This document shows, piece after piece, positions 24,295-32,184 of a stretch of 64,000 nt of DNA. The notes beneath the pieces were generated by a model that did no database searches, was not told the DNA's origin, and saw nothing but the letters and a program-made list of their open reading frames with translations. The position numbers were made by a program, and so were the translations under genes. The DNA is from ZC4RG20 sp963782445 (GTDB taxonomy: Bacteria; Pseudomonadota; Gammaproteobacteria; Steroidobacterales; Rariloculaceae), in contig CAWAJM010000001.1 in NCBI GenBank assembly GCA_963782445.1, positions 1,612,001 to 1,676,000 on the forward strand, written 5' to 3'. Every line of letters begins with the position of its first letter. The first letter of the stretch is position 1.

Positions 24295-25155
24295 ATGCCC
24301 ATGGCCGGCCCGGAAGAAATCAACGCCGATATGCTTGCCTTCTGGAACGGGCATGGCGGCCACACTTGGGCAGCCCGCCAGAATCATACCGACACCACCC
24401 TCGCGCCGGTTACGGAGGCCTTGCTCGCTTTCGCAGCGCCTCGCACCGGCGAACGGGTATTGGATGTCGGCTGCGGGTGCGGCGGGCCCACGCTCGACTT
24501 TGCGCGCGCCGTCGGTCCTGGCGGGGTCGTGGCGGCGCTGGATATCTCCGGGCCGATGCTGGCCGAAGGTGAGGCGCGCGCCAAGGCTGCAGGTATCGTC
24601 AATATCGAGTGGCGGCAGGCCGACCCGGCCACGGAGGCGTTGAGCGAATACGATCTGCTCACGTCGGCCTTCGGCGCGATGTTTTTCGGCGATCCGGTGG
24701 GCGCCTTCGCTCACATGCGCCGCTTTGCCAACCCTGGCGCGCGCATGGCGATCGTCTGCTGGCGGTCTTTGGCCGAAAACCCTTGGATGGAGGTGCCGAT
24801 GAGCGCGGTCGCGCGCCACCTTCCGCCGCGTCCCAAACCGGCACCGCACGCGCCCGGGATGTTCGCTTTCGCCGATCCCGACCGCGTCGCCGAGGTCCTG
24901 ACCGCGTCGGGATGGGCCGCGCCCCGCTTCGAGAAGCTCGACGTCGATCTGGACATTGCCGCCGGCCGCGGACTCGAAGAGGCGGTCGTTCAGTCGACCC
25001 AGATCGGCGCCGTCAACAGTTGGCTGCGCAATCAGCCGACGGCGGTCGTGTCGGCCGCCGTCGGGTCCCTGCGCGAAGCGCTGGAACCGTATGGGAAGGG
25101 CGAGAGCGTCACTTTGCCCGGCGCAATGTGGTTGATCGGCAGTTCGCCCGATTGA
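24295..25155 (+). CDS. Class I SAM-dependent methyltransferase
   Basis: A 286-aa protein. Residues about 45-150 contain motif I (VLDVGCGCGGPTLDFARAVG), the acidic cofactor-binding loop VAALDISGPMLAEGEARAKA, and motif II/III (IEWRQADPATEALSEYDLLT then RRFANPGARMAIVCWRS). The C-terminal 130 residues form a family-specific lid. It belongs to the large UbiE/SmtA-like group with unknown substrate. ATG 24295 (or 24301) starts just before the conserved WNGHGGHTWAARQNHTD segment; the open frame upstream to 24055 shows no conserved sequence. The stop is 15 bp from the 3' end of the oppositely oriented ssrA. Confidence 0.75.
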   Translation: MPMAGPEEINADMLAFWNGHGGHTWAARQNHTDTTLAPVTEALLAFAAPRTGERVLDVGCGCGGPTLDFARAVGPGGVVAALDISGPMLAEGEARAKAAGIVNIEWRQADPATEALSEYDLLTSAFGAMFFGDPVGAFAHMRRFANPGARMAIVCWRSLAENPWMEVPMSAVARHLPPRPKPAPHAPGMFAFADPDRVAEVLTASGWAAPRFEKLDVDLDIAAGRGLEEAVVQSTQIGAVNSWLRNQPTAVVSAAVGSLREALEPYGKGESVTLPGAMWLIGSSPD

Positions 25156-25170
25156 GCGAAGCTCTGGAAG

Positions 25171-25533
25171 TGGTGGAGGCGGCGGGAATCGAACCCGCGT
25201 CCGCAAGCCCTCCGCCCTCAGCTCTACATGCTTAGTCGAATCTATTATTTTTAACCATCGCCAGCCCGACCGACAGGGCACGCCGACAGCGATTCCGCTT
25301 AAGTTTTAGCGATTCGGCCGCGGACGAGCCTCTTCGCGAGCTTGTGAGATGCGACGCCTGATACTGGACGCACAAGCACGGCTCCAGTCAGACGGCACCC
25401 TACCGGGTTTTAAGCGGCAAGTGCGTAGTTGTCGTCGTTGGCAACTATAAGTTTGCAGACGGTTTTACGAGGTTATCTGCACCTCGGCATGCACCTTGGG
25501 TTTCGCGACCCACGTCGAAGCCATGTCGCCCCC
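25171..25533 (-). ncRNA. ssrA: Transfer-messenger RNA (tmRNA)
   Basis: On the minus strand the sequence begins GGGGGCGACATGGCTTCGAC and ends with the tRNA-like acceptor and T-arm GGGTTCGATTCCCGCCGCC TCCACCA, with CCA encoded. The length of 363 nt is standard. The resume codon and tag frame lie at 25410-25442 and read ANDDNYALAA followed by TAA, the proteolysis tag that ClpXP recognises through its C-terminal LAA. Its partner smpB lies 54 bp upstream on the same strand. tmRNA rescues ribosomes stalled on broken messages. Confidence 0.97.
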
Positions 25534-25543
25534 GTTGCCGACT

Positions 25544-25571
25544 AGTGTATGGGCGAATTCGGGGAATTCAA
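25544..25571 (-). promoter_or_regulatory. Promoter of ssrA
   Basis: On the minus strand there is TTGAAT (25566-25571), a 16-base spacer, then TACACT (25544-25549). The -10 ends 10 bases before the mature tmRNA 5' end, which fits a short leader removed by RNase P. It lies between the smpB stop and ssrA. Confidence 0.6.
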
Positions 25572-25587
25572 GGGATGGCGTGGGGGT

Positions 25588-26064
25588 TCAGTGCAGCGCC
25601 CGGACTGCCCGCGCCTTCTGGCGCTCCCAGTCCCGCTCCTTCTCGGTCGCCCGCTTGTCGAACTGCTTCTTGCCCCGGGCGAGGCCGACGGCGAGCTTGA
25701 CCCGGCCTTTGTTCCAGTAAAGCTCCAGCGGCACGAGCGTGTAGCCGCGCCGCTCGACGAGCCCGGTGAGTCGGTCGATTTCCTGGCGGTGCAGGAGCAG
25801 CCGCCGGGTGCGGGTCGGGTCCGGATTCACGTGCGTGGACGCGGAGAGCAGGGGGGTGATATGGGCGCCGATGAGCCAGGCCTGGTTGTCCCGGAGCAGG
25901 ACGTAGCCCTCCGTCAGCTGCCCTTTGCCGGCGCGCAGACTCTTGACCTCCCACCCCTCGAGCTCGAGGCCCGCCTCCGTGGTCTCCTCGATGAAGTAGT
26001 CGAACCGCGCCTTTTTGTTCTGCGCGATGGTATTCGGCGGTGTTTTGGACTGCTTCCTGGCCAT
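25588..26064 (-). CDS. smpB: SsrA-binding protein SmpB
   Basis: A 158-aa protein matching SmpB over its full length. It opens with TIAQNKKARFDYFIEETTEA. Then come LELEGWEVKSLRAGKGQLTE and GYVLLRDNQAWLIGAHITPL, and a basic C-terminal tail ending KKQFDKRATEKERDWERQKA. SmpB binds the tRNA-like end of tmRNA and places it in the A site of a stalled ribosome, where its tail senses the empty mRNA channel. ATG 26064 gives the usual MARK- start. Upstream is a very AT-rich 35-bp patch shared with the divergent transporter gene. Confidence 0.95.
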   Translation of the reverse strand: MARKQSKTPPNTIAQNKKARFDYFIEETTEAGLELEGWEVKSLRAGKGQLTEGYVLLRDNQAWLIGAHITPLLSASTHVNPDPTRTRRLLLHRQEIDRLTGLVERRGYTLVPLELYWNKGRVKLAVGLARGKKQFDKRATEKERDWERQKARAVRALH

Positions 26065-26122
26065 GGTCGGCGTAATAATCCTAAAATAAAAAACAAAAAA
26101 CACCCGTAGGAGGCTTCCCCAG

Positions 26123-27496
26123 GTGACTGCAAGCGCTGCCGAGCGGCGCCGATCTCTGCACGGTCAATGGACTTCCCGGCTCGGATTCATCCTCGCGGTA
26201 GCGGGTTCCGCCGTCGGGCTCGGCAACATCTGGCGTTTCCCCTACATCGCGGGCAGGAACGGAGGCGGCGCTTTCGTTCTAGTTTATCTGTTGTGCGTCA
26301 TTCTCGTCGGGCTGCCGATCATGATCGCCGAGATCCTCATGGGGCGGCGCGGCCGCCGCAACCCCGTCGCGACCATGCGGCTGCTCGGGGAGGAGGAGGC
26401 CGGCGTCGGGCTCTGGGGCTGGGTTGGGCTCATGGGCGTCATGACGGGATTCGTGATTCTCTCCTTCTACAGCGTGATCGCGGGATGGGCCGTCGCCTAC
26501 ATCTTCGTCGGCGGCTCGGGCGCGTTCACGGGTGCTGCGCCCGAGCAGATCCATAGAATCTATACGGGCCTCGTGACCGCGCCCGTCGCGACGGCGTTCT
26601 GGCACACCCTGTTCATGGCCGGCACGGTAGCGGTCGTCGCCGGCGGCGTCGAGCGCGGTCTGGAGCGTTCCGTGCGGATCATGGTGCCGGGCCTGCTCGC
26701 GCTGCTGCTCGTGCTGCTCGGCTACAGCATGACGACCGGGTACTTCGGTCAGGGTCTCGAGTTCCTGTTCGAGCCGCGCTTCGACGAGCTCACGGCCTCG
26801 GGCGTGCTCGAAGCGCTCGGGCAGTCGTTCTTCACGCTCAGCGTGGGCATGGGCGCGATCATGGCCTACGGCGCCTATCTGCCGCAGGAGGAATCGATCG
26901 CGCGCACGTCGGCGGCCGTCGTCGTCGCCGATACCCTCGTCGCGGTGCTGGCGGCACTCGTGATCTTCCCGATCGTGTTCAAGAACGGCCTCGACCCGGC
27001 CTCGGGGCCCGGGCTCGTCTTCGAGTCGCTGCCGCTCGCGTTCGGCCACATGCCCGGCGGTCCCGTCATCTCGGTCATGTTCTTCCTGCTCGTGGTGCTT
27101 GCGGCGTGGACTTCGGCGATCAGCCTCATGGAGCCGGCCGTCGCCTATTTCATGGAAACGCGCGGCTGGGGGCGCAATCAGGCCGCGACCGTGGTCGGGG
27201 TCACGACTTGGGCCATCGGGCTGCTGACGGTGCTGTCGTTCGGCCCGTGGGCCGACTTACGCTTTCTGCGCGGGACGATTTTCGACAACCTCGACTTCCT
27301 GGCGAACAATATTCTCCTGCCGCTCGGCGGCTTGGCGATCGTGATGTTCGCGGGCTGGGTCATGGCACGTAACTCGACGGCCGATGAGCTCGACCCGCAA
27401 GCAGGCTTCGGCTACCGGCTCTGGCGCCTCTCGGCCCGCTACGTTGCGCCGCTCGCCGTGGTCGCCGTGCTGCTCAATGCGGTCGGTTTTCTTTGA
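26123..27496 (+). CDS. Sodium-dependent transporter of the NSS/SNF family
   Basis: A 457-aa membrane protein with about eleven or twelve helices. It has the family signature in helix 1, GFILAVAGSAVGLGNIWRFP, in which the unwound GSAVGLGN segment forms sodium and substrate sites, and the amphipathic YIAGRNGGGAFVLVYLLCVI. Bacterial members (LeuT, MhsT, TnaT) import amino acids with sodium. The substrate cannot be read from sequence. The start is GTG 26123, with AGGAGG about 10 bases upstream. It is 6 bp before ratA, so probably co-transcribed. Confidence 0.88.
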   Translation: MTASAAERRRSLHGQWTSRLGFILAVAGSAVGLGNIWRFPYIAGRNGGGAFVLVYLLCVILVGLPIMIAEILMGRRGRRNPVATMRLLGEEEAGVGLWGWVGLMGVMTGFVILSFYSVIAGWAVAYIFVGGSGAFTGAAPEQIHRIYTGLVTAPVATAFWHTLFMAGTVAVVAGGVERGLERSVRIMVPGLLALLLVLLGYSMTTGYFGQGLEFLFEPRFDELTASGVLEALGQSFFTLSVGMGAIMAYGAYLPQEESIARTSAAVVVADTLVAVLAALVIFPIVFKNGLDPASGPGLVFESLPLAFGHMPGGPVISVMFFLLVVLAAWTSAISLMEPAVAYFMETRGWGRNQAATVVGVTTWAIGLLTVLSFGPWADLRFLRGTIFDNLDFLANNILLPLGGLAIVMFAGWVMARNSTADELDPQAGFGYRLWRLSARYVAPLAVVAVLLNAVGFL

Positions 27497-27502
27497 GGGA
27501 CT

Positions 27503-27940
27503 ATGCCAACGATTCAGCGCAGCGCGCGCGTGCCTTACGAAGCCGCGCAGATGTTCGATTTGGTCAGCGACGTGGAAGCCTATCCGCAGTTTCTGCATTG
27601 GTGCCGCGGCGCTCAGGTCGTGCGCAGCGGCGACGGTTTCGTCGAGGCCAGGCTCGATATTGGCATCCGCGGTATCTACAAGAGCTTCACGACGCGCAAC
27701 ACGCTCGAGCGACCCGGCCGTTTGACCATCGAGCTCGTCGCCGGTCCCTTTCGGCGTCTCGATGGTGAGTGGCGCTTCGAGGACCTCGGAGAGGGCGGCT
27801 CGCAGGTGTCGCTGTCGCTGACGTTCGAGGTGGCGGCCTCGCCGCTCGCGGTCGTGTTTTCGATGGTGTTCGAGGAGCTCGCGCGCCAGCAGATGACGGC
27901 ATTCGTGCAGCGGGCCGATAGGGTCTATGGGCGGTCCTGA
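27503..27940 (+). CDS. ratA: RatA-like START/SRPBCC-domain protein
   Basis: A 145-aa protein that opens PTIQRSARVPYEAAQMFDLV. SDVEAYPQFLHWCRGAQVV follows, and then LTFEVAASPLAVVFSMVFEE. This is the conserved bacterial RatA/YfjG family, homologous to mitochondrial Coq10. E. coli RatA was described as blocking 70S ribosome assembly; Coq10 homologues bind ubiquinone and aid its use, and for most proteobacteria the quinone-chaperone role is as plausible as a toxin role. It is followed by the rnfH gene with a 14-bp overlap, the standard ratA-ratB arrangement next to smpB. Confidence 0.88.
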   Translation: MPTIQRSARVPYEAAQMFDLVSDVEAYPQFLHWCRGAQVVRSGDGFVEARLDIGIRGIYKSFTTRNTLERPGRLTIELVAGPFRRLDGEWRFEDLGEGGSQVSLSLTFEVAASPLAVVFSMVFEELARQQMTAFVQRADRVYGRS

Positions 27941-28277
27941 GGAAGCGCACGACGGCGCGAGCGTCGAGGTCGTCTACGCGTTGCCCGATGTGCAGCGCGT
28001 CGTGAGGCTTGCGCTCTCGCCCGGCCTCACGGCCGGGGAAGCCGTCGAGCAAGCGGGGCTCGCACAAGAGTTCCCCGAGATCGCGGCCGGGCCGCTCGTG
28101 CTCGGAATCTTCGGGGCTCGCATAGAGCCGGGGAGAAGGCTCGAGCCGGGCGATCGAGTCGAGATCTGCCGGCCGCTCGCGGCGGACCCGCGCGAGCTGC
28201 GGCGTGAGCGGCTGCGTCAGGGACGCGTCATGGGGGAGCCGGACCCGTGCCTCGCTGCCCAGGACTCGTCGGATTGA
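27927..28277 (+). CDS. RnfH/RatB family ubiquitin-fold protein
   Basis: A 116-aa beta-grasp protein. SVEVVYALPDVQRVVRLALS is followed by PGLTAGEAVEQAGLAQEFPE and then FGARIEPGRRLEPGDRVEI. This matches the RnfH family, named from rnf operons, whose role is unresolved. The region after the conserved 'GDRVEICRPLAADP' is a charged tail. The start overlaps ratA by 14 bp; the 3' end overlaps the convergent bamE gene by 50 bp, so the two tails are encoded on opposite strands of the same DNA. Confidence 0.85.
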   Translation: MGGPEEAHDGASVEVVYALPDVQRVVRLALSPGLTAGEAVEQAGLAQEFPEIAAGPLVLGIFGARIEPGRRLEPGDRVEICRPLAADPRELRRERLRQGRVMGEPDPCLAAQDSSD

Positions 28278-28731
28278 TGCCGGCCTTCGTGCCGGACGAC
28301 GCCTCCGCTTTGACTTCCTTGACCGCCTTCGCGGTGTCCGGCCGCTTCTCGGTCTCGTCCTTGAAGGCATCGCGGTCGATGCGTGCCACGCGGTCGTTTT
28401 TGAAGTAGACGGCGAACCAGCTCTTCTTGTATTCGCGCTTGCGCCCGACGCTCAAGTAGTAAGGATAGTCCCAGCGATCCTGATGGAAGCTGTCCGCGAT
28501 CATCGGTGTGCCGAGCAGAAACTCGACCTGACTGCGCGTCATGCCGACCTGGACCTTATCGAGGCTTGCCTTGTCGATGAGGTTGCCCTGCTGGATGTTG
28601 AGCCGATAGACGCAGCCGCCGAGCAGCATCCCGGCCGCGAGTGCCGCGAGGGCGGCACTGGCCGTGCGGCGGCTCCAACCGCGCAGAGGGCTTCGAAGGA
28701 CGGTTGCGGCGTTCTTGCGCTTCGGGAACAT
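28228..28731 (-). CDS. bamE: Outer-membrane assembly lipoprotein BamE
   Basis: A 167-aa lipoprotein. A basic N-terminus leads to the lipobox MLLGGC (Cys about residue 40). The SmpA/OmlA domain follows: YRLNIQQGNLIDKASLDKVQ then VGMTRSQVEFLLGTPMIADS, FHQDRWDYPYYLSVGRKREY and FKNDRVARID. BamE is the small accessory subunit of the BAM complex that inserts beta-barrel proteins. The tail after residue 130 is a Lys/Ala/Pro-rich extension beyond the usual family end and is the part overlapping rnfH antisense. It is divergent from fur, with a 96-bp shared upstream region. Confidence 0.9.
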   Translation of the reverse strand: MFPKRKNAATVLRSPLRGWSRRTASAALAALAAGMLLGGCVYRLNIQQGNLIDKASLDKVQVGMTRSQVEFLLGTPMIADSFHQDRWDYPYYLSVGRKREYKKSWFAVYFKNDRVARIDRDAFKDETEKRPDTAKAVKEVKAEASSGTKAGINPTSPGQRGTGPAPP

Positions 28732-28827
28732 CCTAGACTCGCTCGACCGGCTGCGCGGACGGGTGGAGAGGGGAAAGTGTCTGGTTCATAATTGAGCCGC
28801 GAATCATAACCCATTTGTCGGGAGTGA

Positions 28828-29238
28828 GTGGCCGTGGAAGGACAGGATCTACGCAAGGCGGGACTCAAGGTCACGTCGCCGCGCCTCAAGGTCCTGGAGA
28901 TCCTCGAGAAGAGCGAGCAGCGGCACATGAGTGCCGAGGCGATCTATCGCGCTTTGCTCGATTCGGGCGAGGAGCTCGGCCTCGCAACCGTATATCGCGT
29001 GCTCACGCAGTTCGAGCGTGCGGGCCTCGTCTCGCGCCACAACTTCGAAGGGGGCACATCCGTCTTCGAGCTGGCGGACCGAACCCATCACGACCACATG
29101 GTCTGTCTAGACACCGGCAAGGTCATCGAGTTCTTCGACGAGCGCATCGAGGAGCTGCAGCGCGAGATTGCGAAGCGCTACGGCTACGAGATCGAGGACC
29201 ACAGCCTCGTACTCTACGTGCGCAAGCTCGAGCGCTGA
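28828..29238 (+). CDS. fur: Ferric uptake regulator Fur
   Basis: A 136-aa protein: an N-terminal winged helix (DLRKAGLKVTSPRLKVLEIL and SAEAIYRALLDSGEELGLAT then VYRVLTQFERAGLVSRHNFE) and a C-terminal metal-binding dimer domain (HHDHMVCLDTGKVIEFFDER). With Fe(II) bound it represses iron-uptake genes. The usual CxxC zinc pair of E. coli Fur is reduced to a single Cys here (CLDTG), as in some other gammaproteobacterial Furs. The GTG start at 28828 is preceded by GGGAGTGA. Divergent bamE and convergent recN are its neighbours, a conserved gammaproteobacterial context. Confidence 0.93.
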   Translation: MAVEGQDLRKAGLKVTSPRLKVLEILEKSEQRHMSAEAIYRALLDSGEELGLATVYRVLTQFERAGLVSRHNFEGGTSVFELADRTHHDHMVCLDTGKVIEFFDERIEELQREIAKRYGYEIEDHSLVLYVRKLER

Positions 29239-29250
29239 GGGCATCGGCGT

Positions 29251-30990
29251 TCAGGGTTGCCTGCGCGCGCGAGCGGGTTTGGACGCTGCGCGCCGTTTCT
29301 TCGTCGCCGTCGGGCGCGTCTTCGCGGCCCGGTCGATCATCTCCTCGGCATGCGCCCGCGTGCGCGCCGTGATCTCGACGCCGCCGAGCATGCGCGAGAG
29401 CTCCTCGACCCGTTCGTCCTCGCCGAGCGCGCGGACGCGGGTCCGCGTGCTCTTGCCGTCCGTCTCCTTTGCAACGAGATAGTGCTGCGTGCCCTGGCTC
29501 GCGACCTGCGGCAGGTGGGTGACGCAGAGCACCTGCCGGGCCGCGGCGATCGCCGCGAGCTTGCGGCCGACGATCTCGGCCACGCCGCCGCCGATGCCGG
29601 CATCGACCTCGTCGAACACGAAGGTCGGCACGGCCGAGGCGTCGGCGGCCACGGTCTCGAGCGCGAGGCTGATGCGCGAGAGCTCACCGCCCGATGCGAG
29701 CCGGGCCAGCGGGCCGAAGGGTTGGCCCGGGTTGAGTCGGACCTCGAACTCGACGCGATCGAGGCCCGTGCCGTCCGCGCGATCCTCGGGCCTGGGCTGG
29801 ACGGCGATGCGGAACTCGCCCTGCGCCATGCCGAGGCCGGCGAGCTCGCCCGTGACGGCGGCGCCGAGCCGCTCCGCGCAGGCCTTGCGGTCGGCCGAGA
29901 GCGCGCCTGCGGCGGCGAGGTAGACCGAGGCCGCCTCGGCCGCCTCCTGCTCGAGCGCCTCGAGCGACTCCGCGCCGCCCTCGAGCTCGGCAACCTGGGC
30001 GGCCAGGGCGCTCAGGACGCCCGGCAGCGCGTCGGCTTCGACGGCATGCCGGCGGGCCAAGGCGCGGACGCGCGCGAGCCGGGCCTCGACGGCTTCGAGC
30101 CGCTCCGGGTCGGCCTCGAGGCGGTCGCGATAGCGCTGGAGTGCGTGCGCAACCTCGCGCAGCTCGATCTCGGCGGCCGCGAGCTGCTTCGCTTCGGCGC
30201 CGAGCGCCTCGTCGTGCTCGACGAGCTTGTCGAGCTCGCGCTGGGCCTGCGCGACGAGCGCGTGCGCCGAGGCCGTCTCGCCCTCGTACAGGGCCTCGAG
30301 CGCGGCGCCGAGGCCGGCCGCGAGGCGGTCGGTGTTGGCCAGGCGGCGCCGCTCGGCCTCGAGCTCGGCGGGCTCGCCTTCGGCGAGCGCGAGCGCTTCG
30401 AGCTCGGCGGCCTGAAAGCGCAGCAGCTCCAGCTGCGCGGTGCGGTCCGCGTTGCCTTCGCGCCGCGCCGCGAGCCGCGCCTCGGCCTCGCGCCGGCGGC
30501 GGTAGGCCTCGGCCACGCGCTCGGCCAGCGGCACGAGACCGCCCTGGGCGTCGAGCAGCGCACGCTGGTTCCCGGCCTGCAGCAGCGACTGATGCGCGTG
30601 CTGGCCGTGGATGTCGACGAGCAGCGAGCCCACCTGCTTGAGATCGGCGAGCGTGACGGGCCGGCCGTTGATGAAGGCCCGCGAGCGCCCGTCCTGCCCG
30701 ACGACGCGCCGCAGCGTGCAGGTTTCGTTTTCGTCGAGCCCGAGCTCAGCTAGCAGCGCGAGCGCCGGATGGCCGGCCGGGCACTCGAACAGCACGCTGA
30801 TCTCGGCGCGCTCGGCGCCGCTGCGCACGGTGGTCGAATCCGCCCGATCGCCGAGCGCGAGGCCCAGCGCGTCCACGAGGATCGATTTGCCGGCGCCCGT
30901 CTCGCCGGTGACGACGCTGAGCCCGGGGCCGAGCTCGAGCTCGACCTCGTCGATGACTGCGTAGTTGCGGACGTGAATCAGACTGAGCAT
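29251..30990 (-). CDS. recN: DNA repair protein RecN
   Basis: A 579-aa SMC-like ATPase. The Walker A motif GETGAGKS is near residue 36 (MLSLIHVRNYAVIDEVELEL start). A long Ala/Glu/Arg-rich coiled coil fills the middle, and the C-terminal ABC half has LASGGELSRISLALETV (signature) and PTFVFDEVDAGIGGGVAEIV (Walker B), then VLCVTHLPQVAS. RecN holds broken DNA ends together during RecA-mediated double-strand break repair. ATG 30990 is the family start. The last 30 residues are a basic Ala/Arg/Lys tail. Its stop is 12 bp from that of fur (convergent). Confidence 0.94.
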   Translation of the reverse strand: MLSLIHVRNYAVIDEVELELGPGLSVVTGETGAGKSILVDALGLALGDRADSTTVRSGAERAEISVLFECPAGHPALALLAELGLDENETCTLRRVVGQDGRSRAFINGRPVTLADLKQVGSLLVDIHGQHAHQSLLQAGNQRALLDAQGGLVPLAERVAEAYRRRREAEARLAARREGNADRTAQLELLRFQAAELEALALAEGEPAELEAERRRLANTDRLAAGLGAALEALYEGETASAHALVAQAQRELDKLVEHDEALGAEAKQLAAAEIELREVAHALQRYRDRLEADPERLEAVEARLARVRALARRHAVEADALPGVLSALAAQVAELEGGAESLEALEQEAAEAASVYLAAAGALSADRKACAERLGAAVTGELAGLGMAQGEFRIAVQPRPEDRADGTGLDRVEFEVRLNPGQPFGPLARLASGGELSRISLALETVAADASAVPTFVFDEVDAGIGGGVAEIVGRKLAAIAAARQVLCVTHLPQVASQGTQHYLVAKETDGKSTRTRVRALGEDERVEELSRMLGGVEITARTRAHAEEMIDRAAKTRPTATKKRRAASKPARARRQP

Positions 30991-31034
30991 AGCTCTTGCG
31001 TGCGAACCGCCGGCGGTGCCGAGGGCCGGGGGCC

Positions 31035-31940
31035 TCAGCGCGAGTCGAGCGAGCGGCCGAAGCGCCGGGTGCCTCCCCAGTTCAATTTCGAGCGCAGCAG
31101 CTCGTAGTAGTTGTAGCCGCGCGGGTGCAGCAGCTTCACGGTCTCGCGGGCCGCGCCGATGCGCAGTGTCTCGCCCATCCCTAAGGTGCCGTACTGCTCG
31201 CCGTCGCACGCGATCTGGGCGGGCGAGTCCTGGGCCGCCTGCAGCGTCACCTCGATGGCGCAGGTGGTCTTGAGCACGAGCGGCCGGTCGCTCAGCGTGT
31301 GCGGGCAAATGGGCACCATGACGAACGCGTCAACGTCGGGCTGGATGATCGGCCCGCCGCAGGACAGCGCGTAGGCCGTCGAGCCCGTAGCCGTCGCGAC
31401 GATGAGCCCGTCGCCGCCGTGGGTATTAACGTAGCTGCCGTCGACCGTCGTGACGAAGTCGAGAATCCGGCCGGTTTCGCGCTTTTGGAGCGTCACGTCG
31501 TTGAGCGCGGCCATCGGCGCACGCTCGCCGGCGGGGCCGATGACTTGCGCCTCGAGCATGCGGCGGTCCTCGGCGAGATAGTCGCCGGCGAGGATCGCGT
31601 CGAGCGCATCCTGCATGTGCTCCGGCAGGATGTCGGTCAGGAACCCGAGGCGGCCGAGGTTGACGCCGACGAGCGGCAGGCCGCGGCGGGCCGCGCGCCG
31701 GGCGGCGTGGAGCAGGGTGCCGTCGCCGCCGACGGCCACGAGCACGTCCACGTGCGCGGCGAGCTCGGCTTCCTCGACAATCTCGACGCCCGGCACGCGC
31801 GCCTGGATGTCTGCGGCCGAGGGCGGCGCGAATACCGCCACGCGCCGCTCGAGGAGATGAGCGGCGAGTGCGAGCGCCGTGTCCGAGACGTTGCTCTCCG
31901 AGAGGCGCCCCCACAGGCCGACGTTCTTGAACTCTTTCAT
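31035..31940 (-). CDS. nadK: NAD kinase
   Basis: A 301-aa enzyme that phosphorylates NAD to NADP. Signature elements are VLVAVGGDGTLLHAARRAAR (GGDG catalytic motif), LPLVGVNLGRLGFLTDILPE and the NAD-binding GGDGLIVATATGSTAYALSC with GPIIQPDVDAFVMVPI. The start ATG 31940 gives the usual FKNVGLWGR opening. It is upstream of recN on the same strand with a 44-bp gap and divergent from hrcA, the common gammaproteobacterial order. Confidence 0.95.
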   Translation of the reverse strand: MKEFKNVGLWGRLSESNVSDTALALAAHLLERRVAVFAPPSAADIQARVPGVEIVEEAELAAHVDVLVAVGGDGTLLHAARRAARRGLPLVGVNLGRLGFLTDILPEHMQDALDAILAGDYLAEDRRMLEAQVIGPAGERAPMAALNDVTLQKRETGRILDFVTTVDGSYVNTHGGDGLIVATATGSTAYALSCGGPIIQPDVDAFVMVPICPHTLSDRPLVLKTTCAIEVTLQAAQDSPAQIACDGEQYGTLGMGETLRIGAARETVKLLHPRGYNYYELLRSKLNWGGTRRFGRSLDSR

Positions 31941-32184
31941 GCTCGTGACCGGCAAGCGGTTTTCTTGACAGTGATGTGAACCGGTTGCTAGGTTCCACGT
32001 CGCTGAATTTGCGGAGGCTAAGGTACCACAGCCCTGTGGCGTGTCCCATGTACAACGTCCCCGATTCGGCTTCGTCGCAGGCCTCGAACCCCCGCGGTCC
32101 ACGCGTCCGCGGGCGTCGGCGACGCTGCCTTGAAAGGATGCACAGATTCGGACGCGACGGGCGACGGTCCGCGACGCTGAACGT

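Noticed and set aside
13719..25170. ssrA-derived attachment-site repeat at the far edge of the accessory region
   Set aside because: Only short chance matches such as GAATCGAAG (about 14105) were seen, not a copy of the ssrA 3' end.
27503..28277. ratA-rnfH as a toxin-antitoxin system
   Set aside because: This is the conserved housekeeping pair next to smpB; the Coq10-like quinone role is at least as likely, so no toxin claim is made.
28732..28827. Fur box in the bamE-fur divergent region
   Set aside because: An imperfect GGTTCATAATT / AATCATAACC symmetry exists but matches the Fur consensus poorly.
32129..32160. A sigma-32 promoter before hrcA (CTTGAAA at 32129)
   Set aside because: The -35 box is perfect, but no CCCCAT-like -10 occurs 13-15 bases later.
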